Position numbers and translations under genes: made by a program | Shown: positions 26,380 through 35,331 of the stretch, piece after piece | Numbering within the stretch: the first letter of the stretch is position 1 | Layout of the letters: every line of letters starts with the position of its first letter | NCBI RefSeq assembly: GCF_021311115.1 | Contig: NZ_JAJTNP010000001.1 | Span: 679,443-743,442, forward strand | From: Chryseobacterium gwangjuense | GTDB taxonomy: Bacteria; Bacteroidota; Bacteroidia; Flavobacteriales; Weeksellaceae | Reading direction: 5' to 3' | DNA length: 64,000 nucleotides | Notes under the pieces: generated by a model | The model's input: the letters and a program-made list of their open reading frames with translations, nothing else | What the model was told of the DNA's origin: nothing | Databases searched by the model: none

Positions 26380-27804
26380 CTAGTAACCAGGATTTTGAGT
26401 TAAGATCCCATTACTTTGATTAATAGAATTTAATGGAATAGGAAAGACTTCGTTTTTTCCAGCTTTATAACCATAAGAAGCTAAGACGGTTGTAGCCTGA
26501 CCTGTTCTTACAAGATCTACAAATCGGTCACCTTCCAAAGCAAGCTCCACTCTTCTTTCATTCCAGATAGCATTTCTCAAACCAAGTTGTCCGGATGCAG
26601 TTGTATTTGGCAGTTGCGCTCTTGTTCTTACTTTATTCAAGTTTGTAGTTGCTGTAGCCGTATTTCCTAATTCGTTTGCAGCTTCAGCATTAATAAGAAG
26701 AACTTCAGCAAATCTTAAAATTCGAATATTCTGAATAGAACCATATCCACAAGAATTATTATTAAGAGATTTTGGAACATAGACTTTTTGATTCCACATA
26801 TTACCCGCTTGAGGATCGCCTTTATGAATTAAATCCCCTTCTGGTGTTGTCTCTCCTTCTCTCAGGATGGTCAATTCTTTTCTGATATCTCCTGGTTCAA
26901 ATGCGTTTTCTAAAGCAGTTGTCGGAGTAAAGAACCCCCATCCAAACTGGTTTCTTACACCCTGAACCTCGGCATATTGGCTTCCACCAAACTGCGTAGA
27001 ACACTGGCAATTCACCTCAATCACAGATTCAGAACCAAATTCACCAGCCGGACGGAATAAATGATTAAAATCAGAGTCTAAAGCATACCCCATTCCTATA
27101 ACCTGGTTTGAAGTATCATAAGCCTTTTGCCAATCTTTCTTATACAGATAAACTTTTGATAGAAGACCTAATGCTCCACCTTTCGTTACCCTTCCTAAAT
27201 CTGCCGCTCCATAAGCCTGTGGCAGAACTGCTGCTGCACTTGTAAGATCAGAAATAATGAAATCGTAAACCTCATTCACAGAATTTCTTGGAAGATTATA
27301 ATTTTTGTCTGCTGGAAGCCCGTCAAAAATAGGAACTCCACCATAAATCCTTAACAAATTAAAGTAGAAATATGCTCTCAACATTTTTGCTTCAGCTATC
27401 AATCTGCTCTTAAGATTTTCATCCATGCTTATTGACGGAACATTGGTAATCACCTGATTACAACGATTCACAAACTGCCATTGACCTATCCAATACCCTT
27501 CTACCCCCGCATCACTCGCAGTATATGTAAAATTATTATACACATTAATAAATGATGCATCTCCTGGATTTGATCCTTTTTCTACATCGTCCGCAGGAAC
27601 TCCGAAAACATATTGATATGGAAACGCTGAGTTTTCCCAACTTCTAAGAGATGAATATATAGCGGCTGTTGCTTGCAGAGCATCCTCCTGTGTAGTGAAA
27701 AACGCTGTTGCTTCGGTTCTATTTGGCTGAGCTACATCCAAATAATCATCCTTACAACCTATCGAAACGGCTATTAAAGCTAGTGATAATATTATTTTTT
27801 TCAT
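26380..27804 (-). CDS. SusD/RagB-family glycan-binding lipoprotein
   Basis: A 474-aa outer-membrane lipoprotein (lipobox VSIGC, Cys17) that caps the SusC channel and binds glycan at the cell surface. Typical SusD features are present: DDYLDVAQPNRTEATAFFTT near the N-terminus, AEAKMLRAYFYFNLLRIYGGVP (TPR region), ILRFAEVLLINAEAANELGN, and the C-terminal WNERRVELALEGDRFVDLVR. It starts 11 bp after the susC stop, so the two are co-transcribed and probably coupled. Confidence 0.94.
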   Translation of the reverse strand: MKKIILSLALIAVSIGCKDDYLDVAQPNRTEATAFFTTQEDALQATAAIYSSLRSWENSAFPYQYVFGVPADDVEKGSNPGDASFINVYNNFTYTASDAGVEGYWIGQWQFVNRCNQVITNVPSISMDENLKSRLIAEAKMLRAYFYFNLLRIYGGVPIFDGLPADKNYNLPRNSVNEVYDFIISDLTSAAAVLPQAYGAADLGRVTKGGALGLLSKVYLYKKDWQKAYDTSNQVIGMGYALDSDFNHLFRPAGEFGSESVIEVNCQCSTQFGGSQYAEVQGVRNQFGWGFFTPTTALENAFEPGDIRKELTILREGETTPEGDLIHKGDPQAGNMWNQKVYVPKSLNNNSCGYGSIQNIRILRFAEVLLINAEAANELGNTATATTNLNKVRTRAQLPNTTASGQLGLRNAIWNERRVELALEGDRFVDLVRTGQATTVLASYGYKAGKNEVFPIPLNSINQSNGILTQNPGY

Positions 27805-27815
27805 GAATTTCTTAA

Positions 27816-30635
27816 TTAAAAAGTTATACTGGTACCCATTGTGTAAATTGCAGATAATGGGTAGATGTTATTATCAACACCCATACTTACTCTGTCTGTA
27901 CTTGTAATCTCTGGTGAGAAACCATGGTATTTGAAAGTTGTCCAAGGGTTTTGCGCACTGATATAGATTCTTACTTTATTAATACTTGGTGTTTTAATAA
28001 AGCCTTTTGGGAATGTATATCCTACCTGAATATTTCTTATACGGAAATAACTTCCATCTTCTACATAAAAACTATTAGGCAAAATTACAGATTGATTATT
28101 GGTAGTCATCGGATATTCATTAGATGTACCTGCACCATGCCATCTGTTGTTATAAAAATCTAAATCCCAGCTTTCGTTTCCAAAACGCTGCTCTCTGTTA
28201 TAGTTATATATTTTGTTTCCAAAAACTCCTTGGAAATCCATTCCAAAATCAAAATTAGAAACATTCATGTTAAAGCCAAAACCATAAGTTCCTTTCGGTA
28301 CAGGACTTCCTAAAAAGGTTTTATCTCTTGCATCAATGATTCCGTTACCATCCTGATCAACGAATTTAAACCATCCTGCTTTAGCACCTGCAGATCCTTG
28401 TGCCGAAGCAGCTGCTTCAGCATCGGTTTGAAAAACTCCAGCTACCTGATAGCCATAATATGATCCTACCGGCTGACCAGCTTCTAATCTAACCACTGAA
28501 TTTCCGAAAAGACTTGGACCAGCATTTTGATATGAGCCTCCGAAAACTGATGTAATTTCATTTTTTAGCGACGTAAAGTTACCATACACGCTTAATTTAA
28601 CTTTCTCTGATAATTTAGCATCATAGTTTACAGATAATTCTAACCCTTTGTTATTAAATGCATAGGCATTGGTGATATAATTATTGTTATTACTTGCTCC
28701 GGATACAGGGCTTTGTACAACACCATACACTACATCTTTTGTATCTTTATCAAAGTAAGTGGCTTCAAATTTTAATTTATTATTTAAAAAAGCCATCTCT
28801 ACCCCAAAGTCTTTACCCGTAGTAATCTCCCAACTAATTGACGTATCAACAAATTCACTAATGGTCTGTGCCGGATTACCTGATGTACCAAAATAAGCAC
28901 CAGCATTTACTAGAGTAGCAAATAATGTATAGGCTCCATTTTGCACATTCGGGTTACCTGTTCTACCCCAACTTCCTCTCAACTTTAAAAGATTGAATAT
29001 GTTCTGATTACTCATGAATCCTTCTTTCGAAATTACCCAACCAGCACTCACAGAAGGAAAGACTTCAACTCTGTTCTGATTAAAGTTTGAAGATCCGTCT
29101 CTACGAATTGATCCGTTGATTAGGTATTTTCCTGCATAATCATAATTTACTCTTCCGAAGAAAGACTGTATCCTGCTCAATTTTGGAATTACAGTTCTTT
29201 GCGCATCGTACATGTTAACGTTAAAAATATTAGTTCCACTGTCTATGCTAAGAGAACCATTAGTTCCGTCATAATTTACATTAGATGCACTTCTATATAC
29301 TTGATTATAATAATTTTGGGTTCTTGAAAAACCCGCTAGTACATCAAGATTGTGACTACCAAAGCTTTTCTTCCAATTCAATATGTTATCCCAAACGTAA
29401 TCTCTATTTTTAGAATCCCTTGTTACAAGACTGGAAACACCTGGTTGCGGAGTATATGTAATTACCGGCGTATACTCATATTTACTTGAATTCAGGTTAT
29501 CGTTTGTTAAACTACTTCTAAAAGTAAAATCTTTCAAAAATTTCACTTCTGCCCAAACATTGTTTAATAACCTTTCCTGTCTGTCTTGTGATCTGAAGAG
29601 ATCCAATTGAGCACGTGGATTATTTACAGTAACCAATGTAAAATACTGGTACATTCCTGTTGAAGGATTTATCGGAGAATATACAGGTGGCGCATTGTAA
29701 GCATTCAACAGTGGATTATTAGCTGCGTTAATTAATATTTTAGAAAAAGTGAAGTTATTTCCAATAGTAATATTATCCGTAATTTTATAGCTTAAGTTTG
29801 CTTTTGTAGTAAATCTTTTAAAATTACTTCCTGAATTAACCCCTCTATTTGCATCAAGATTTCCTTCATCCTGAAGATAACCTACACTTCCATAATATGA
29901 AAGTTTACCTACTGATCCGGAGGCTGAAAAATCATTGGAATTAATAGTACTTGGTCTAAGAATCTCTTTCATCCAATCCGTATTTCCAGGATATTGTGCT
30001 TTTGTAATAGAACCTACACCAGATCCTGTGTCATTCATAAGCTTTTCATTATACAGCTCTATATACTGATCCCCGTTTACCAACTTTGGAATATTAGTGA
30101 CACTCTTTATTCCTAAATATGAATTTACATTAAATACAGGCTTTTTACCTTTACCAGTTTTTGTTTTGATAATTACAGCACCATTACCAGCCTGAGCCCC
30201 ATAAATAGCTAAACTCGACGGATCCTTCAAGATACTCATAGATTCAATATCCTGAGGATTCAGATATGAAATATCTGTGGTTATAGAACCGTCTACAATA
30301 TAAACAGTATTTCCTGTAAGTGATCCGATACCTCGAATATCTACCCTTGGCGAACCACCTGGAGTTGCCGAGTTAAAAATCTGAACACCGGATGCCTTCC
30401 CTTGAATTGAACTTAAAGGATTGGAATTGGGTTTATCTGCTAAGTCTTTTGCAGAAATTACTCCAATACTACCAGTAACATTTTCTTTTTTCTGTGTACC
30501 ATATCCAATCAGTACTACTTCCTCAATTTTCTGCTCCTTAACAGAATCTTTTTTAGGAGTAACCTGCGCATTGACGTTCATACCGAAGTACAGAACCGCA
30601 ATGAGACATGAATACTTTAAATCACGTTGTTTCAT
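27816..30635 (-). CDS. SusC/RagA-family TonB-dependent transporter
   Basis: A 939-aa outer-membrane channel that imports glycan pieces with SusD and TonB. The start at 30635 gives a proper signal peptide (MKQRDLKYSCLIAVLYFGMNVNAQ); the ATG at 30680 adds 15 unlikely residues. The TonB box region is EEVVLIGYGTQKKENVTGSI, the plug follows (SSIQGKASGVQIFN, DIRGIGSLTGN, VYIVDGSI), then a 22-strand barrel ending in Phe. The carboxypeptidase-regulatory-like domain found before the plug in many SusC proteins is absent: only about 12 residues separate the signal peptide from the TonB box. Confidence 0.94.
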   Translation of the reverse strand: MKQRDLKYSCLIAVLYFGMNVNAQVTPKKDSVKEQKIEEVVLIGYGTQKKENVTGSIGVISAKDLADKPNSNPLSSIQGKASGVQIFNSATPGGSPRVDIRGIGSLTGNTVYIVDGSITTDISYLNPQDIESMSILKDPSSLAIYGAQAGNGAVIIKTKTGKGKKPVFNVNSYLGIKSVTNIPKLVNGDQYIELYNEKLMNDTGSGVGSITKAQYPGNTDWMKEILRPSTINSNDFSASGSVGKLSYYGSVGYLQDEGNLDANRGVNSGSNFKRFTTKANLSYKITDNITIGNNFTFSKILINAANNPLLNAYNAPPVYSPINPSTGMYQYFTLVTVNNPRAQLDLFRSQDRQERLLNNVWAEVKFLKDFTFRSSLTNDNLNSSKYEYTPVITYTPQPGVSSLVTRDSKNRDYVWDNILNWKKSFGSHNLDVLAGFSRTQNYYNQVYRSASNVNYDGTNGSLSIDSGTNIFNVNMYDAQRTVIPKLSRIQSFFGRVNYDYAGKYLINGSIRRDGSSNFNQNRVEVFPSVSAGWVISKEGFMSNQNIFNLLKLRGSWGRTGNPNVQNGAYTLFATLVNAGAYFGTSGNPAQTISEFVDTSISWEITTGKDFGVEMAFLNNKLKFEATYFDKDTKDVVYGVVQSPVSGASNNNNYITNAYAFNNKGLELSVNYDAKLSEKVKLSVYGNFTSLKNEITSVFGGSYQNAGPSLFGNSVVRLEAGQPVGSYYGYQVAGVFQTDAEAAASAQGSAGAKAGWFKFVDQDGNGIIDARDKTFLGSPVPKGTYGFGFNMNVSNFDFGMDFQGVFGNKIYNYNREQRFGNESWDLDFYNNRWHGAGTSNEYPMTTNNQSVILPNSFYVEDGSYFRIRNIQVGYTFPKGFIKTPSINKVRIYISAQNPWTTFKYHGFSPEITSTDRVSMGVDNNIYPLSAIYTMGTSITF

Positions 30636-30734
30636 ATAGTTTAATTTTATTCGTACAATCAAATCAGGATAAAAACACATGGGTTTTTATGGTCTTTTAA
30701 CGGAAATTTCTTATTCTCAAAAAAAGACATTAGT

Positions 30735-30742
30735 CAAAAGTA
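30735..30742 (-). promoter_or_regulatory. probable -7 box of the PUL operon
   Basis: It reads TACTTTTG on the minus strand, 100 bp before the susC ATG. A TTG lies 15 bp further upstream, slightly closer than the usual -33 spacing. Confidence 0.4.
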
Positions 30743-31000
30743 AAAAAATATCTTAAACAATGTTAAAGTTACTTAAAAAATAATATCAAACACAAAACAC
30801 TATGTTAAAATTTAATGAAAACAAATATTTATTAAATTTTTCACCAAAAACAAATAAAATGATTATATTATTCATAGTCACGAAAAACTAAAATTATCAT
30901 TAAAAATACCAAAAAACCACTTCAATGCTTCCTTTTTAAGCTTTAATAAATTTTATTGCATCAAAAGTGAAATATGTACTGTTATTTTTCGTTAAATCTT

Positions 31001-31008
31001 TACCTTTG
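31001..31008 (+). promoter_or_regulatory. -7 box of the DUF4197 gene
   Basis: TACCTTTG, an exact TAnnTTTG match, is 40 bp before the ATG at 31049. Confidence 0.5.
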
Positions 31009-31048
31009 GTGTGGTATTTGGAAATACTAAGAATAATTATTAAAGAAC

Positions 31049-31726
31049 ATGAAAAAATATATTATTGCCGCAAGTTTAATGATAGGAACAGGAGCGGTAT
31101 TATCTACAATTACTCACTCTTGCTCGTCTATCGCAACCAGCGATTTAGGATTATCAATTATAAAAAACATTCTGCTAAAGGGTATTGATAAGGGAGCAGG
31201 AATTTATGGTAACAGAGACGCATTTCTTCAAAATAATCTTGTAGATAAAGCGTTACCAAAAGAATTAAGAGATATTAACTCAACACTAGAGAAAATAGCT
31301 CCTTCCCTGGTAAAAAAAGAAAGAGAATATATTGCTGATGCTGCCGTATATACTGTAAACATCTCCAAACCCATCTTACAAAATGCAGTTCACACCTTAA
31401 ACGCTCAGGATGTTACAAGAATTATTCAGGGAGAAAAAGGTACAGCCACTCTTATTTTAAAGGAAAAAACTTCTCAACAGCTTATAGCAGCCATTTCCCC
31501 AAAAGTAGAAGAAGAGCTTAACAAATACGGAATTGTAAAAACAATCAATACGGCTTTGTCCGGAAGTAATCTATTGGGAAGCCTTCTAGGTGGAAACAAA
31601 TCCAGTGTAAATGCTGGTGGATTAAGCACATTAGCTTCGGAACAATTGGTGAACGGAATGTTTAATATCATTGAAGACTACGAAGTACAAAACTCCAAAT
31701 CCCTGTTGGGACCACTTGGTAAATAG
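31049..31726 (+). CDS. DUF4197 domain exported protein
   Basis: A 225-aa protein. The N-terminal hydrophobic stretch and HSCSSIA suggest a signal or lipoprotein-like leader, though the lipobox is not canonical. The body matches DUF4197: GLSIIKNILLKGIDKGAGIYG, FLQNNLVDKALPKELRD, DAAVYTVNISKPILQNAV and the C-terminal LASEQLVNGMFNIIEDYE. The family is exported, largely helical and of unknown function. It precedes the DUF493 gene by 41 bp on the same strand. Confidence 0.82.
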   Translation: MKKYIIAASLMIGTGAVLSTITHSCSSIATSDLGLSIIKNILLKGIDKGAGIYGNRDAFLQNNLVDKALPKELRDINSTLEKIAPSLVKKEREYIADAAVYTVNISKPILQNAVHTLNAQDVTRIIQGEKGTATLILKEKTSQQLIAAISPKVEEELNKYGIVKTINTALSGSNLLGSLLGGNKSSVNAGGLSTLASEQLVNGMFNIIEDYEVQNSKSLLGPLGK

Positions 31727-31767
31727 AAAAAAAATTGCTATATTTATATATAACTTTATAATTGCAG

Positions 31768-32073
31768 ATGGATATATTACAAGGAAATCAACACGCAAGC
31801 CCGGAAGATTTTTATAAATCTTTAAAGGCTAAACTGGAAGATCACCACGATTTTCCGGAAGATTATTTATTCAAATTTATCATTCCCACAGATCAGGCGA
31901 AACTTACAGAAATATACAAGGTTTTTGACGGTATCAAATTCACATTAGGAAACCGTGAAAGCAAAAACGGAAAGTATACAGCCTGTAACATCAATGCATT
32001 TGTTTTAGATGCCAATCAGGTCGTTACGATCTATCAAGAAGTCTCAAAAATAGAAGGAGTAATCTTATTGTAA
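31768..32073 (+). CDS. DUF493 (YbeD-like) family protein
   Basis: A 101-aa cytoplasmic protein with the ferredoxin-like YbeD/DUF493 fold: FYKSLKAKLEDHHDFPEDYLFKF, then KFTLGNRESKNGKYTACNIN, and VVTIYQEVSKIEGVILL at the end. In other bacteria YbeD lies near lipoate genes and is thought to be an allosteric regulator; no such context is seen here. The start is taken at ATG 31768 because the in-frame TTG at 31762 adds only two residues. Confidence 0.82.
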   Translation: MDILQGNQHASPEDFYKSLKAKLEDHHDFPEDYLFKFIIPTDQAKLTEIYKVFDGIKFTLGNRESKNGKYTACNINAFVLDANQVVTIYQEVSKIEGVILL

Positions 32074-32075
32074 TA

Positions 32076-32104
32076 AAAAAGTCAGCAATGTTGCTGACTT
32101 TTTA
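32076..32104. terminator. bidirectional terminator
   Basis: AAAAAGTCAGCAA and TTGCTGACTTTTT form a 13-bp perfect stem with a 2-base centre. It sits between the convergent DUF493 and ArsC-like genes. Confidence 0.88.
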
Positions 32105-32117
32105 TTTTATATTTCGA

Positions 32118-32465
32118 TTATTTTTCAACGAAATTTTTCACATTCTCAATAGGTCTTCCCAATATCGCCAACGAGCCTTTTATTAAAATCGGACGTTGAA
32201 TCAAGGAGGGGTTTTTAGACAAGACTTCAATCCAGGCTTCGTCAGAAAGTTGTTTCCCTATAAAGTTATCCGTATACAATTTATCTGTTGCCCGAATAAG
32301 GTAAGAAACATCTTTCCCAAGTTTCTTCAAAACCGTTTTTATCTCTAAAACACTTAGTGGATCTTTAATAATATCAATAATCTCAAACGGAATATTATTT
32401 TGCGTCAAATAATCTAATGCCGCATTTGATTTTGAACAATTTCCATTGTGTAAAACTTTAATCAT
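32118..32465 (-). CDS. ArsC/Spx-family thioredoxin-fold protein (arsenate reductase-like)
   Basis: A 115-aa protein. The N-terminal MIKVLHNGNCSKSNAALDYL carries the single active-site cysteine (Cys10) of glutaredoxin-coupled arsenate reductases. IIDIIKDPLSVLEIKTVLKKLG and the late RPILIKGSLAILGRPIENV motif (conserved arginine) complete the ArsC/YffB signature. No other ars genes are nearby, so arsenate may not be its real substrate. It lies 76 bp downstream of the deoxynucleoside kinase gene on the same strand. Confidence 0.85.
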   Translation of the reverse strand: MIKVLHNGNCSKSNAALDYLTQNNIPFEIIDIIKDPLSVLEIKTVLKKLGKDVSYLIRATDKLYTDNFIGKQLSDEAWIEVLSKNPSLIQRPILIKGSLAILGRPIENVKNFVEK

Positions 32466-32541
32466 CTTTTTAATAGCCTTTGGTAAATGTATTAATCTGT
32501 AAAAAACAGCTTAACAACTTTACAATTTAACAACTTCTCAT

Positions 32542-33156
32542 TTAAAATAAGCCGTTCAGTTCAGCTTCTATTTTTTCCAAAATAAAACCAAAATCTTCAG
32601 GTTTTTCAACAAAGTCTAATTCATCAACTTCTATCACAAGAAGCTTTCCTTCCGTGTAATTAGAAATCCACTTTTCGTATTTCTGATTAAGCTTTGATAG
32701 ATATTCTATACTGATTGAAGCTTCGTATTCTCTTCCTCTTTTGTAAATTTTCTTTACCAGATTCGGAACATCAGATTTTAAATAAATCAATAAATCCGGG
32801 GCAGAAACAAAAGTCTTCATCAGGCTGAATACTGAAACATAGTTATTGAAATCCCTGTCTGACAAAAGATTCATATCATTCAGGTTTTCAGCAAAAATAT
32901 GGGCATCTTCATAGATCGTACGATCCTGAATAATATTTTTACCGCTTTCTCTGATTTCTTTTACCTGACGAAATCTGCTTCCCAGAAAGTAAATCTGTAA
33001 GGCAAAACTCCACTTGCTCATATCGGCATAAAAATCTTCCAAATAAGGATTATGATCCACATCTTCAAATTGAGCATCCCAACCGTAATGTTTGGACAAC
33101 ATTGTAGTCAAAGTCGTTTTTCCAGCTCCAATATTTCCTGTAACTGCAATATGCAT
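32542..33156 (-). CDS. deoxynucleoside kinase
   Basis: A 204-aa kinase of the deoxyadenosine/deoxyguanosine kinase family in nucleoside salvage. The P-loop GNIGAGKTTLT is at residues 7-17. WSFALQIYFLGSRF (about 49-62) is the base-binding region, IIQDRTIYEDAHIFAENL contains the catalytic DR/E motif, and KRGREYE forms the lid. Specificity between dA, dG and dC cannot be decided by eye. The gene overlaps no neighbour; the upstream unknown gene ends 22 bp away. Confidence 0.9.
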   Translation of the reverse strand: MHIAVTGNIGAGKTTLTTMLSKHYGWDAQFEDVDHNPYLEDFYADMSKWSFALQIYFLGSRFRQVKEIRESGKNIIQDRTIYEDAHIFAENLNDMNLLSDRDFNNYVSVFSLMKTFVSAPDLLIYLKSDVPNLVKKIYKRGREYEASISIEYLSKLNQKYEKWISNYTEGKLLVIEVDELDFVEKPEDFGFILEKIEAELNGLF

Positions 33157-33178
33157 TTTGTATTGTATTAACTGATGA

Positions 33179-34096
33179 TTATAAATTATCTACACCAAGC
33201 GACTGAACCTCCGAAACTTCCTCTATAAGCTTAATTAAATCCGGTTGTTCTTTCTTTTCTTCAGATTCCTCAGAATTTTTATTTTCTTTTTGTATTGGTT
33301 CCGGTTCCGTTTGATGTTTAGTTTCTTTGCTATTTTCCAGCGTGTAAAGATAAAGTTTGTTGGCTTTGATTTCAAAATATGCCAATGTGTTTTTATCCAC
33401 AATTTGTGCATCAGGATCTTCAAAAATCTTAACTAATTCTTTATCTGAAATGTATTTGAAAATCGTATTTTTAGCCACAATCAGGATCATATCGTTTTCC
33501 CTTCGGAAACGTTTCCCGTTTTCTACGTCGGCCTCAAAAAGTTTTTCAAATTTGAGCGTATACACTCTGAATTGTTTTTTAGTCAAAACATAGACCTTAT
33601 TGTCATACACTAAAAGATCAATAAGATCGTCGAAATTAGCATCAAAAGGATAAGAATTGATGGTGGTTTCATTCCTGAAATTATACTGTAAAAGACGCTT
33701 TGTACTTTCATCTAACAGCCAGATCTGCTGTAAATCTTCTGCATAAGCATACTTTATAAAGCTGAATTTTTGTTTAAAGTCTACCCGTTGTATTTCATTC
33801 AGATTCTGATCTACAAATTTCAGTTCCTGAGCATTTTCAGAAAATAATGCAACACTTAGAGGATTTTGAACATTCTGAGGTTTAAAAGGTACAGTAAGCA
33901 TCATTTTCCCGATCTGCTTTCCGGTAGAGTCGTATTTTGTAAAGCTAAAATCTTTGTTTTTATAAATGTACAGACTGCCATAATCGTCGGCAAGCATATC
34001 TCCTGCTTCCTTAAGTTTCAAACTATCTAAAGGAAGAATTTTCTGTGCAGACAATGAACAGAAGAAGAAAAATAATATGATATGTAAAAACTTCAC
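33179..34096 (-). CDS. secreted beta-propeller-like protein, unknown function
   Basis: A 305-aa protein with a signal peptide (MKFLHIILFFFFCSLSAQ), then repeated short beta-strand blocks (LYIYKNKDFSFTKYDS, IWLLDESTKRLLQYNF, VYVLTKKQFRVYTLKF, TIFKYISDKELVKIF) that suggest a propeller. The tail from about residue 258 is strongly charged (EPEPIQKENKNSEESEEKKE), probably disordered. I recognise no named family. It directly precedes the deoxynucleoside kinase gene in the same direction. Confidence 0.65.
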   Translation of the reverse strand: MKFLHIILFFFFCSLSAQKILPLDSLKLKEAGDMLADDYGSLYIYKNKDFSFTKYDSTGKQIGKMMLTVPFKPQNVQNPLSVALFSENAQELKFVDQNLNEIQRVDFKQKFSFIKYAYAEDLQQIWLLDESTKRLLQYNFRNETTINSYPFDANFDDLIDLLVYDNKVYVLTKKQFRVYTLKFEKLFEADVENGKRFRRENDMILIVAKNTIFKYISDKELVKIFEDPDAQIVDKNTLAYFEIKANKLYLYTLENSKETKHQTEPEPIQKENKNSEESEEKKEQPDLIKLIEEVSEVQSLGVDNL

Positions 34097-34203
34097 TCAG
34101 TTTTTTTAATACGGTCAATATACTGAAAATATCTAACTCAAAAAGATTGCCAAAGGTAATGGAATCCTTTTTAAAATTTACTACTTAAAACAATCATTTT
34201 ATT

Positions 34204-35232
34204 TCAGTTTTTCATAGCAATTTCAAATGTTTTTGACCAGTTTTTACCGGTAATCAACATATTATTTCCTTTAAAGGCAATTCCATTCAATACATGTTCC
34301 TGATTTCCTGCCATATTCTTTTCTGTAATTTTCGTAAAATCAAACTTACCGACAACTTCCCCGGTATCAGGATCAATTTTCAAAACTATAGGCTTAAACC
34401 AAACATTGGAGTAGATAAAACCGTTATGATATTCAAGTTCATTCAGTTTATCATAAACTTCTTTATTTCCAGCAACAGAAACGGTTTTCACCACTTTTGA
34501 AGGATCATTCACATCCAGAAAATACAGATGATTTGAGCCATCCGTTGCCACAAGATTTTTCCCGTCGTAGGTCAGTCCCCAACCTTCAGCAAGAGCATTT
34601 GGCAAAGGGAATTCGGATAGTTTTTTAAATGTATTTTTATCATAAACAAATCCCAATCTGTTTTTATAGGTCAATTGATAAATTTTATCTCCTACAATTG
34701 CACAACCTTCAGAGAAGATATCGTTTGTCTGTTTTTCAGTTACCATCGGTTTGGTTTCTCCCAATGTATATTTTATCAGCTGAGAAGAACCTTCAAGCCC
34801 ATCACTTTCGTACACCGTATTTCCTTCCAAAAGAAATCCTTCTATAAAATGAGTTGGATCATGGGGATATTCCGTCACGATTTCATACTCTATATTTTTC
34901 TCAGGAGCTTTGGTAAAAACATTGATGGTAGCATCCTGATTCAATGTTTCTCCGTTTTTAGTTTTTATGACGAAAGTCACTTTATTATCTCCTAATTCAA
35001 AAAACTTTGGATCAACCTTTAAATTAGAGGTTCCTTTATCTCCAAAACTTATGGTGATTTTTTCTGCATTGTCTGTAATTTCTTTAGGAAGCGTCAATTG
35101 ATCCCCAAAATGATACTCTTTTGATTCCATAGAATCATTATACCCTTTTAAAGAACTAAGCATTTTATCTTTATCATTACAAGACATCAACATGATCATC
35201 GATGTGAAACAGACTAAGAGATTTTTCTTCAT
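34204..35232 (-). CDS. glutaminyl-peptide cyclotransferase lipoprotein, copy 2
   Basis: A 342-aa lipoprotein (lipobox MIMLMSC). An N-terminal beta domain (about 45-110) is followed by a five-bladed propeller of the plant-type glutaminyl cyclase family: YPHDPTHFIEGFLLEGNTVYESDG, LAEGWGLTYDGKNLVATDGS, and LNELEYHNGFIYSNVWF. The enzyme would convert N-terminal Gln to pyroglutamate in the periplasm. It is the downstream member of a tandem pair with the gene at 35332, sharing domain order and many identical blocks. Base composition matches its neighbours. Confidence 0.88.
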   Translation of the reverse strand: MKKNLLVCFTSMIMLMSCNDKDKMLSSLKGYNDSMESKEYHFGDQLTLPKEITDNAEKITISFGDKGTSNLKVDPKFFELGDNKVTFVIKTKNGETLNQDATINVFTKAPEKNIEYEIVTEYPHDPTHFIEGFLLEGNTVYESDGLEGSSQLIKYTLGETKPMVTEKQTNDIFSEGCAIVGDKIYQLTYKNRLGFVYDKNTFKKLSEFPLPNALAEGWGLTYDGKNLVATDGSNHLYFLDVNDPSKVVKTVSVAGNKEVYDKLNELEYHNGFIYSNVWFKPIVLKIDPDTGEVVGKFDFTKITEKNMAGNQEHVLNGIAFKGNNMLITGKNWSKTFEIAMKN

Positions 35233-35279
35233 GAATTATTTAATCTTTCTTCAAAAATAGTGTTTTTCCTTTACTAAAA

Positions 35280-35302
35280 ATAGCGCTCCCAAGGAACGCT
35301 AT
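35280..35302 (-). terminator. terminator between the two glutaminyl cyclase genes
   Basis: ATAGCG and CGCTAT with inner CC/GG pairs form a hairpin with a T run on the minus strand. It lies 30 bp after the stop of copy 1, so copy 2 probably needs its own promoter. Confidence 0.65.
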
Positions 35303-35331
35303 CTTTATATTTTGATGTGCTTACGAATTTG

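Larger units (their letters stand above)
30636..31048. other. 413-bp divergent regulatory gap
   Basis: A very AT-rich region between the PUL operon (minus) and the DUF4197 gene (plus). It carries one -7 box for each direction and otherwise no ORF, RNA gene or clear palindrome. No sigma/anti-sigma pair, HTCS or SusR-type regulator gene is adjacent, so PUL control must come from elsewhere. Confidence 0.6.

Noticed and set aside
30636..30680. ATG at 30680 as start of SusC
   Set aside because: It puts 15 polar/hydrophobic mixed residues before a clean signal peptide that starts at 30635.
32118..32465. Arsenic resistance function for the ArsC-like gene
   Set aside because: No arsR, arsB or acr3 nearby; many ArsC/Spx-fold proteins in this phylum are not arsenate reductases.
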